From an uncultured Pseudomonadota bacterium (lineage in GTDB: Bacteria; Pseudomonadota; Gammaproteobacteria; Burkholderiales; Rhodocyclaceae): a DNA stretch of 19,158 nucleotides. The DNA lies in the NCBI GenBank assembly GCA_946479855.1, contig CAMLHL010000056.1:1-19158 (forward strand), in the 5' to 3' direction. This document shows, one piece after another, positions 1-5,893 of the stretch (position 1 is the first letter of the stretch; every line of letters begins with the position of its first letter). The notes under the pieces were generated by a model. That model worked only from the letters and a program-made list of their open reading frames with translations, was not told where the DNA came from and did no database searches. A program made the translations under genes and the position numbers.

Positions 1-88
1 TGGCCAGATCCACGCCCGAACCGTCCGCCTTGACGCGAACCTTGACGTTGTAATCAACAACCCGTTTGACAGGGACCAGTATCTTCAC
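1..88 (-). CDS. etfB: Electron transfer flavoprotein subunit beta, N-terminal fragment
   Basis: Only the first 29 codons are in the window; the gene runs off the left edge. Translated from a GTG at 88-86, the protein begins [19 protein letters not shown], the characteristic start of bacterial EtfB, followed by [10 protein letters not shown]. EtfB pairs with EtfA to carry electrons from acyl-CoA and other dehydrogenases to the quinone pool through ETF:quinone oxidoreductase. The GTG is supported by a strong Shine-Dalgarno AAGGAG at 100-95, six bases upstream, and by the family's usual N-terminus. The gene diverges from a TetR regulator, which may control it. Function is judged from a short but very characteristic segment. 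Confidence 0.9.
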   Translation of the reverse strand, partial: MKILVPVKRVVDYNVKVRVKADGSGVDLA

Positions 89-94
89 AAGCCT

Positions 95-100
95 CTCCTT
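95..100 (-). promoter_or_regulatory. Ribosome binding site of etfB
   Basis: On the minus strand the sequence AAGGAG lies six bases before the GTG at 88. It decides the non-ATG start of etfB. Confidence 0.8.
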
Positions 101-134
101 AATTGATTGAATTTGCCCAGGCATTTTCACCTGT

Positions 135-163
135 TTGACAGATTTTGCCTCAATCAGCACAAT
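135..163 (+). promoter_or_regulatory. Candidate sigma70 promoter for the TetR gene
   Basis: A perfect TTGACA (-35) at 135-140 is followed after 17 bp by CACAAT at 158-163, which matches 4 of 6 bases of TATAAT. Transcription would start near 170, inside the first operator-like repeat (167-187), which fits autorepression. A better-looking -10 hexamer, TATAGT at 174-179, has no matching -35. Confidence 0.45.
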
Positions 164-166
164 CGC

Positions 167-187
167 CATACTGTATAGTATGGAAAA
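167..187 (+). promoter_or_regulatory. Operator-like palindrome, copy 1
   Basis: CATACT-GTAT-AGTATG (167-182) is an inverted repeat with perfect 6-bp arms and a 4-bp spacer, followed by GAAAA. It overlaps the predicted transcription start of the TetR gene and lies between the divergent etfB and TetR genes. TetR regulators usually bind such palindromes beside their own gene. Binding itself is inferred. Confidence 0.6.
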
Positions 188-188
188 G

Positions 189-209
189 CGTACGGTAGCG
201 TATGGAAAA
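189..209 (+). promoter_or_regulatory. Operator-like repeat, copy 2, covering the TetR start codon
   Basis: Aligned at an offset of 22 bp, this stretch matches copy 1 at 17 of 21 positions and ends in the same GTATGGAAAA. Its palindrome is weaker (TACG-GTAG-CGTA, 191-202). The ATG of the TetR gene (202-204) lies inside it. Two sites two helical turns apart would allow cooperative binding of two dimers on one DNA face. Confidence 0.5.
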
Positions 210-825
210 CAAAACTGTCAAGTCCTCGGCCCAAGCATTGCCTGTCAAAGCCCGCAGCAGAGCCAAGGCGACACGCACCCAACTCGACCCGGAACGCTGG
301 GTCGATGTTGCCATTGATGTCTTGGCCAAGGAAGGGGTCAGCGGATTGCGCGTCGAGGTTCTGGCCAAGTGCTGCGGGGTTACCAAGGGCAGTTTTTACT
401 GGCATTTCAAGGACCGTCAGGCTCTGCTGGCGGCCGTACTGGAGCACTGGAAGGCCGGACGCATCCGGGATATCGAGAAAACCACCGCGGTTGCGCCAGG
501 CGGCGAACACGATCAACTGCTTTTTGCTATCGAGCTATACGGCGCCAGTCGCAACCGCAAGGGGATGTCGATCGAACTGGCGATACGCGACTGGGCACGG
601 CACGATCCGCAGGCCGCCGCCTTCGTTGAAGCGGTCGACCTTTATCGCCTGGAATGCACGCGCAAACTGTTCGTTGCGGCCGGCCTGTCCGACGCTGAAG
701 CCAAGAGCCGCAGCCTGCTGCTTTACGCCTGCGTCTTCGGCTTGTCGCTGATGCACTACGCGCACTTTGACGACAATCTGGCCGATATCAAGCAGCGCAT
801 CGCCGAACGCATCGTGTCCAGCTAG
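202..825 (+). CDS. TetR/AcrR-family transcriptional regulator
   Basis: This 207-residue protein is of typical TetR length. After a basic, low-complexity N-terminal arm (about residues 1-28, several K/R), the DNA-binding domain covers about residues 29-78. The helix-turn-helix is in the segment [20 protein letters not shown] (51-70), where the GSFYWHFK stretch is the classic TetR recognition-helix signature. The remaining C-terminal helices form the ligand-binding and dimer region, and nothing there identifies the ligand. It is divergent from etfB and preceded by two tandem operator-like repeats, so it probably represses itself and perhaps etfB. No good Shine-Dalgarno precedes the ATG, which sits within the second repeat. 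The stop codon overlaps that of the convergent lipoprotein gene. Family assignment is secure; regulation of acyl-CoA or electron-transfer genes is inference. Confidence 0.92.
   Translation: MENKTVKSSAQALPVKARSRAKATRTQLDPERWVDVAIDVLAKEGVSGLRVEVLAKCCGVTKGSFYWHFKDRQALLAAVLEHWKAGRIRDIEKTTAVAPGGEHDQLLFAIELYGASRNRKGMSIELAIRDWARHDPQAAAFVEAVDLYRLECTRKLFVAAGLSDAEAKSRSLLLYACVFGLSLMHYAHFDDNLADIKQRIAERIVSS
822..825. other. Shared CTAG forming both stop codons of a convergent pair
   Basis: TAG at 823-825 ends the TetR gene on the plus strand, and the same CTAG read on the minus strand gives TAG (824-822) ending the lipoprotein gene. No terminator hairpin is seen between the two. Confidence 0.9.
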
Positions 826-1427
826 CCGAAACAGCCGCCGGCATTTCCCGCATCAAGCAGCTGTTTTTCCCATGTGGCCAGATTTTCGCTCAACTGGCCG
901 ACCGTAGCGGTCAAGGCTCCGACGCCGCCGCGCGCATCGGCAGAGGCCGCCGGTTTTTCAACGTTCAAGGCCTGTTCCGCCAACTGACGCCGGGCACGGT
1001 CGAGCAGGAGAATCCGCCCTTGCAGGACACCTCGGCTACTCTCCGGCGTCGCGAACACCTGACTGAATTCTGCGATCTCGATACGGATCAGGCAACGGGT
1101 CTGCCCCTGACCCGCCATGGCATAGCCCAGCTGCTGCGACAGGCGCTGCTGGATCATTTGCGCCGGGGGGCCGGCCCAGCGCGCCCGCGCATACTCGCGC
1201 AAGCGGGCGGCATCGACATAGGCCAACCGGTAATCGATTCCCAACGCATCGAACCACAGCGGGGCCCGCACTTCCAGTGCAACCGGCTGGAGACGGGGAG
1301 GCACCATGATTCCGGACGATGGCGGCCCGAAATCGTAGATAACCAGCGGCGTGTCGCTCCCACGCTTGCCAGCGGAGAAGCATCCAGCCAGGACCAGACA
1401 AAGTATCAGGCAGACCGGCCAGCGCAT
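822..1427 (-). CDS. ABC-type transport auxiliary lipoprotein (PqiC-like) of an MCE system
   Basis: A 201-residue lipoprotein starting at ATG 1427. Residues 1-16 (MRWPVCLILCLVLAGC) are a lipoprotein signal with lipobox LAGC and lipidated Cys16; Phe at +2 favours outer-membrane sorting. The rest resembles the ABC_trans_aux/PqiC family, including the segment YDFGPPSSG, RAPLWFD, YRLAYVDAARLREYARARW and the late LRIEIAEF-like strand. Such lipoproteins sit in the outer membrane and act as the acceptor side of MCE lipid transporters. It is last in the ppx-mlaE-mlaF-mlaD operon. The start lies one base after the mlaD stop, with GGGAGGGAAG of the mlaD 3' end as ribosome binding site. A longer in-frame extension to 1493 would run inside mlaD and delete the N-terminal signal, so it was rejected. 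Confidence 0.85.
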   Translation of the reverse strand: MRWPVCLILCLVLAGCFSAGKRGSDTPLVIYDFGPPSSGIMVPPRLQPVALEVRAPLWFDALGIDYRLAYVDAARLREYARARWAGPPAQMIQQRLSQQLGYAMAGQGQTRCLIRIEIAEFSQVFATPESSRGVLQGRILLLDRARRQLAEQALNVEKPAASADARGGVGALTATVGQLSENLATWEKQLLDAGNAGGCFG

Positions 1428-1428
1428 G

Positions 1429-2355
1429 TCACTTCCCTCCCGGCGGCGTAAAGCCGGATTCGCCAGGGCCGGGTGCCTGGGCAGGCACACCAAAGACCAG
1501 TCCCTGCGGCGTATCTTCGAGAATGCGAAGGACGCGGCTCAGCTGGCGCGAGGTCAGTGAAAAATCCGTCGCCAGTTCATTCAGGCGCGGCATCAACGCC
1601 GAGGTTCCGCCGGCCGAGGCATCACCGATCGCTACGTCGAGCTTGTCGGTGGCTATCTGCATCTTGCTGACAAGCACCCGGCTATCAGCCAGCAAGGGGC
1701 CGACCTCGCCCGCCGCCTGCGACAACTGTCTGATATTGCGGTCATCGAGCAGCTTTTTGACCTGGCGCAGCGTCGCATCGAGATTTTCCAGCATCGGCTT
1801 CATGTTGTCGGACACCGCCTCAAGGTTGGCCAGCGTTGCGGTCAGGTGAGCCCGGTTTTTTTCATCAAGCAGGGCATTGGCGTTGACCATTAACTGACTG
1901 GCCAGTTTGAGCGTCGCCATCCCCGTTTCGCCGAGGTCGTCCAACAAGGACGGAATCATTGTGATACGCGGCGGGGTGACGTCGTTGGGCTCCAGCGGCT
2001 CGAGGTTCTTGCCGGTTTCGAGCAGCAGGATATGGGCCAGCCCGGTGACCCCCTGATAATTCAGTTTGGCTACCGTCCCCTTGGTCAACGGAACATCCTC
2101 GTTAACCGAAATGGTCACCAGAATGTTGCTGTAGTCTTCCGGATCAAGGCGAATGTCGCTGACCTTGCCGACCCTGATGCCGCGGTAGCGCACCTGGGCC
2201 TGTGGATTGAGGCCGCCGATATTCTGCTTGGTGACGACAATGTAGTCATGCGCTGCCTCGCGGGTGCCGCCCAACCAATACAGGGCCAGCAATGTTGCCA
2301 ATCCGAGCAGAAGGGCGAAGAGTCCGGCAGCGAAGGCGTATGACTTATTTTCCAT
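1429..2355 (-). CDS. mlaD: MlaD-family MCE-domain lipid transport protein
   Basis: A 308-residue MCE protein. An N-terminal membrane anchor (about residues 6-28, AFAAGLFALLLGLATLLALY) is followed by one MCE domain (about 38-118), with the usual VRYRGIRVGKVSDIRL and the hydrophobic GVTGLAHILL stretch. A long helical region rich in leucine heptads (about 130-270) extends into the periplasm, and the C-terminus is Pro/Gly rich. MCE proteins assemble as hexamers forming a lipid-binding channel on the MlaF2E2 ABC core. At 308 residues it is longer than E. coli MlaD (about 180) and nearer to tunnel-forming MCE proteins. ATG 2355 was chosen: it follows the mlaF stop by nine bases and gives the usual MENK-type start. 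A TTG at 2364 is possible. Confidence 0.9.
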   Translation of the reverse strand: MENKSYAFAAGLFALLLGLATLLALYWLGGTREAAHDYIVVTKQNIGGLNPQAQVRYRGIRVGKVSDIRLDPEDYSNILVTISVNEDVPLTKGTVAKLNYQGVTGLAHILLLETGKNLEPLEPNDVTPPRITMIPSLLDDLGETGMATLKLASQLMVNANALLDEKNRAHLTATLANLEAVSDNMKPMLENLDATLRQVKKLLDDRNIRQLSQAAGEVGPLLADSRVLVSKMQIATDKLDVAIGDASAGGTSALMPRLNELATDFSLTSRQLSRVLRILEDTPQGLVFGVPAQAPGPGESGFTPPGGK

Positions 2356-2364
2356 GAGTGGCAA

Positions 2365-3120
2365 TTAAAGCAGCTTCCGGCGGTCTGTGCCAAAAAAGCC
2401 GTTAACGAACGGATGATCGACGGTCATGATCTCGTCCTTGGTGCCAAAAGCGACAATGCGCTGTTCGGCCAGAATGGCGACATGAGAGGCCAGCCCGGCC
2501 AGCGTGTTGAGATCATGGGTGACCATGACGACCGTCAGACCCAGCTCGCGCTGCAGACTGCCGACCAGTTCGACAAAATTCTGGCTGCGATCGGGATCGA
2601 GGCCGGCCGTCGGCTCGTCGAGCAACAGCAGTTCCGGTTCCAGCGCCAGGGCGCGCGCCAGTGCGACACGTTTGACCATTCCCCCCGACAGTTCGGCCGG
2701 CTTCAGCCGACCATGCGAATAATCGAGACCGACCATGGCCAGCTTGAGGTGGACCAGACGACGGATCCAGTCCTCGTCGAGGCAATGCAGTTCGCGCAGT
2801 GGAAAGGCAATATTGTCGAAGACCGACAAGGCGGAAAACAAGGCACCGTGTTGAAAAAGCATACCGAGGCGGCGGCGCAGATTGCGCTGTACCCGAGGGT
2901 CCGGCTCGTCGAGATCGATGCCAAAGAGCCTGATGGTCCCTGAATCCGGCCGTAGCAAACCGAGAATTTCGCGCAGCACGGTCGTTTTCCCGCTCCCCGA
3001 ACCGCCCAGCAGACCGACGATCTGACCTTCCTCGACCCGCAAGGCAAGATCTCGATGCACGACCTGGCCGCGAAAACTGGCACAAACACCGCTCAATTCG
3101 ATGACCGGTGGCCGATTCAT
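2365..3120 (-). CDS. mlaF: MCE-system ABC transporter ATPase (MlaF)
   Basis: A 251-residue ABC ATPase with every core motif intact: Walker A GGSGSGKTT (39-47), Q-loop Gln90 in MLFQHGALF, signature LSGGM (144-148), Walker B LLLLDEP (164-170), D-loop AGLDP and switch His202 in VTHD. The MLFQHGALFSALSVFDNIAFPLRE segment and the LSGGM signature are typical of MlaF rather than of importers for small solutes. It would power phospholipid movement through MlaE and MlaD at the inner membrane. Its ATG (3120-3118) overlaps the mlaE stop by four bases (3117-3120, ATGA), so the two are translationally coupled. The C-terminal extension DHPFVNGFFGTDRRKLL is usual for the family. Confidence 0.95.
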   Translation of the reverse strand: MNRPPVIELSGVCASFRGQVVHRDLALRVEEGQIVGLLGGSGSGKTTVLREILGLLRPDSGTIRLFGIDLDEPDPRVQRNLRRRLGMLFQHGALFSALSVFDNIAFPLRELHCLDEDWIRRLVHLKLAMVGLDYSHGRLKPAELSGGMVKRVALARALALEPELLLLDEPTAGLDPDRSQNFVELVGSLQRELGLTVVMVTHDLNTLAGLASHVAILAEQRIVAFGTKDEIMTVDHPFVNGFFGTDRRKLL

Positions 3121-4223
3121 AGCACGGGCACCCCGATATCCCGGGTAAAGATGGCGAATATCGCATCGACCAGGATGACCGTGGTGATCGCCGTCACCAC
3201 TGCGCTGGTCGTATTGGCCGACAGGCTTTCGGTATTCGGTTTGACGTGCAAGCCGAAATGGCAGGCGACCACGGCGATGACGAAGCCGAAAACCAAGCCC
3301 TTGCCGAGGCCGATGACCAGATTGGCTACCGGCACGGCGCGAGGCAGATTTTCGAGAAAATAAACCAGCGACAGGTCAAGCTGCAGCAGGGCCGCCAACA
3401 TGCCGCCAAAAAGAGCGACGGCCGACGTCCACAGCACCAGCAAGGGCATTGCTACGGTCAACCCGAAAATTTTGGGCAAAACCACGCGCAGGCTGCGCGA
3501 GATGCCCATCGTCGACAAGGCGTCGATTTCCTCGGTCACCCGCATGACCCCGATCTGGGCAGTCATCGCCGAACCGGATCGCCCGGCCACCAGCACCGCC
3601 ACCAGCACCGGCCCCAGTTCCCGGATAATCGAGATACCAAGAATGTTGACGATGAAGACATCGGCGCCAAAACTTTTCAGCTGGAGTGCCGACAGATAGC
3701 TGATCGTCACGCCGATCAGGAAGCCGACCAGGGCGGTAACCGGCAAGGCCTGGGCACCTGCCTTGTAAACGTTGGCAGTCAGTTCCTTCCACGGCACATC
3801 CTGCGGATGGCGGCACAGATAGGCGGCATCGAGCAGCAACTGCCCGAACAAGGTGATCATGCCCCGCAGATTGCCGATGGCCTTGAGCAACAGTGCCCCG
3901 ATGAATTCGGGGAAGGACACCCGGCGCTGCAATGACGAAGGCATCTCAGCGGGTAGCTCGGCCACCCGGGCCAGGACCTGCCGCTGCATCTCCCCAAGAA
4001 CCAGGTCCTCCGGCCAGCACCCTCCCCAGGTTCGCCAGAGAAGCACTGCGGCCGCACTATCCAGCCGCGTTACCGCCGACAGATCCCAGCGATGTCCAGC
4101 GCCGGCACGGGCGGCCAGCTGATCCTGCAAGACCGCCAGGTCGGGCAACATTTCCGCCAGTGTCCAGCAACCGGCAAGCACCACCCTCCCCGGCTCAAGA
4201 TTCAGGCGGGGAGGGTGATTCAT
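3117..4223 (-). CDS. mlaE: MCE-system permease MlaE with N-terminal STAS domain
   Basis: A 368-residue inner-membrane permease. Residues 1 to about 95 form a STAS-like (MlaB-like) domain, recognisable by DLSAVTRLDSAAA (47-59). The MlaE permease follows from about residue 105, with the family hallmark RELGPVLVAVLVAGRSGSAM (201-220), then IGVMRVTEEIDALSTMG (224-240), and about five membrane segments. In E. coli, MlaB is a separate cytoplasmic STAS protein that stabilises MlaF; here it is fused to MlaE, as in many betaproteobacteria. The start at ATG 4223 is preceded by AAGGAAG at a good distance and overlaps the ppx stop by four bases (ATGA). A much longer open frame to 4649 lies inside ppx and is not coding. 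Confidence 0.93.
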   Translation of the reverse strand: MNHPPRLNLEPGRVVLAGCWTLAEMLPDLAVLQDQLAARAGAGHRWDLSAVTRLDSAAAVLLWRTWGGCWPEDLVLGEMQRQVLARVAELPAEMPSSLQRRVSFPEFIGALLLKAIGNLRGMITLFGQLLLDAAYLCRHPQDVPWKELTANVYKAGAQALPVTALVGFLIGVTISYLSALQLKSFGADVFIVNILGISIIRELGPVLVAVLVAGRSGSAMTAQIGVMRVTEEIDALSTMGISRSLRVVLPKIFGLTVAMPLLVLWTSAVALFGGMLAALLQLDLSLVYFLENLPRAVPVANLVIGLGKGLVFGFVIAVVACHFGLHVKPNTESLSANTTSAVVTAITTVILVDAIFAIFTRDIGVPVL

Positions 4224-5722
4224 GCAAGCTTCCTTGCCGGTTTTGACTTGACGACGTACGCCCGCCCGATCTGCTTCCAGACGCTGGCCTCTTCCCGGAA
4301 GGCGGCGGCTGTCCAGGGATTGGCGGCCAGCCAGTCGGACGGCAGCTCGACCAAAAAGCCATTGCCGCTGCGCAAGACCCGCCAGGCCGGCATCTCCCGG
4401 TCGTCGCGGGTGCGGTGCAGGAGGACCGCCAGCCGCAGACAGAAAATCAGGTTCCAGGCGCTGTCGACCGCAGGAATCGCCCCCAGTTTTTCCAGCTTGC
4501 CCCGATGTCCAAGGACCAGCATGGCCAGCCGGGCCTGATCCTTTTTCGAAAAACCTGGCATGTCGGCGTAGGTCAGCACATAGGCGCCATGCTTGTGGTA
4601 GGCGTTGTGCGCCACTGAAATCCCGATTTCGTGCAGCCGGCAGGCCCACGAAAGGAACTGCACATCGAGCTCCCCAGGCGAGCCGTCGGACAATTGCGTC
4701 AGCGCCGACAACGCCGTCGCTTCGACGCGCTCGACCTGATCGCCCTCGACCTGATAGCGCCGACGAAACTGCGTGACGGTCGAGTCCCGCATGTCATGGT
4801 GGTGAAAACGCCCGAGCAGATCGTACAGCACGCCCAGGCGCAAAGCTCCGTCGGCATAGGACATGCGCTCGATGCCGAGTTCCTCGAAGATTGCCGACAT
4901 GATGGCCACGCCGCCCGGAAAAACCGGCAAGCGATCGCCCTTGATACCCGGCAAATCGAGGGCTTCGGCCGAGCCGGCCTTGATCAGCAGGGCACACAGG
5001 CGGTCGAGTCCGACCCGGGTAATCCCGCTTTCCCCATCGGGATTCAAGCCGTTCAGCTCAAGGACATCGGCAATCGCCCGCGCCGAGCCGGACGAGCCAA
5101 CGGCCTCCTTCCAGCCAAGGCGCTGATAATCGTGGGCGATCAGCTCGATTTCCTTGGCGGCCGCAATCTGCGCCTCGCGCAAGCGCTTCTTGTCGATCCG
5201 GCGATCCGGAAAGAAGCGCAGCGTGTAGCTGACGCACCCCATGTACAGGGATTCCATCAGCTGCGGCTCGTGCCGCTTGCCGATGATGAATTCGGTGGAA
5301 CCGCCGCCGATGTCGATGACCAGGCGTTTATGGGTTGCGCTGGGCAGCGAATGCGAAGCACCGATATAGATCAGGCGAGCTTCTTCGCGGCCGGCAATAA
5401 TTTCGATCGGGAAGCCGAGCGCCTCTTCAGCCAGCGGCAGGAATTCGAAGGCATTCTTGGCGACGCGCAGGGTATTGGTCGCCACCACGCGCACCGCCCC
5501 CTTGTCGATCCCGCCCAGCCGTTCGCCGAAGCGGCGCAGCGCATCGATGGCCCGCGACTGGGCCGCCGCATCGAGGCGCTTGTCGGGCATCAGCCCGGAA
5601 GCCAGCCGAACCGGCTCCTTCATCGAGTCCAGGGTGTAAATCTGGTCATCGACGACTCGCCCGACTTGCAGGCGAAAGCTATTGGAACCCAGGTCGACAG
5701 CAGCAACGGTTTCGTAAATCAT
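4220..5722 (-). CDS. ppx: Exopolyphosphatase / guanosine pentaphosphatase (Ppx/GppA family)
   Basis: A 500-residue protein of the sugar kinase/Hsp70/actin fold. The N-terminal phosphate-binding loop is AVDLGSNSFRL (8-18), the catalytic glutamate region IAGREEARLIYIG (109-121), and the second phosphate loop LVIDIGGGSTEF (134-145). The C-terminal third is the HD-like domain of long Ppx proteins, with CRLHEIGISVAHNAYHKHG and LVLGHRGKL. It hydrolyses inorganic polyphosphate and possibly pppGpp; sequence alone cannot separate Ppx from GppA. The ATG at 5722 gives a start close to the family pattern. A GTG at 5764 would add 14 residues lacking family features. The stop overlaps mlaE by four bases, so ppx heads the lipid-transport operon. 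The prpE terminator lies just upstream, so its promoter should be within about 5723-5798. Confidence 0.92.
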   Translation of the reverse strand: MIYETVAAVDLGSNSFRLQVGRVVDDQIYTLDSMKEPVRLASGLMPDKRLDAAAQSRAIDALRRFGERLGGIDKGAVRVVATNTLRVAKNAFEFLPLAEEALGFPIEIIAGREEARLIYIGASHSLPSATHKRLVIDIGGGSTEFIIGKRHEPQLMESLYMGCVSYTLRFFPDRRIDKKRLREAQIAAAKEIELIAHDYQRLGWKEAVGSSGSARAIADVLELNGLNPDGESGITRVGLDRLCALLIKAGSAEALDLPGIKGDRLPVFPGGVAIMSAIFEELGIERMSYADGALRLGVLYDLLGRFHHHDMRDSTVTQFRRRYQVEGDQVERVEATALSALTQLSDGSPGELDVQFLSWACRLHEIGISVAHNAYHKHGAYVLTYADMPGFSKKDQARLAMLVLGHRGKLEKLGAIPAVDSAWNLIFCLRLAVLLHRTRDDREMPAWRVLRSGNGFLVELPSDWLAANPWTAAAFREEASVWKQIGRAYVVKSKPARKLA

Positions 5723-5798
5723 CGGCAAACAACGCAAAGGTAGATCCAGCGGGCATTCTAACACCCGCCCCCGGCGCCGATTCTTACCGAGGAGACGT

Positions 5799-5836
5799 AA
5801 AAAAATCCCCGTTCAGCGCAACCGCCTCACGGGGAT
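5799..5836 (-). terminator. Rho-independent terminator downstream of prpE
   Basis: On the minus strand a perfect 8-bp stem (ATCCCCGT / ACGGGGAT, 5836-5829 and 5812-5805) with a 16-base loop is followed directly by a run of T (5805-5799). It lies 58 bases past the prpE stop and separates prpE from ppx. Confidence 0.88.
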
Positions 5837-5893
5837 ATCTTCATCAAAGCCCACCGGCACTGACCGATGGGCCGAGCGCAAATGCCGACAGCC

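Noticed and set aside
174..179. TATAGT as the -10 box of the TetR gene
   Set aside because: It lies within the operator palindrome and the only good -35 (TTGACA at 135) is 33 bp away.
4224..4649. An N-terminal extension of mlaE
   Set aside because: It lies wholly inside ppx; ATG 4223 has a good ribosome binding site and gives the normal STAS-MlaE length.
4631..5743. A 370-residue open frame on the plus strand opposite ppx
   Set aside because: Antisense to a clear Ppx/GppA gene, with GC-driven composition and no domain pattern.
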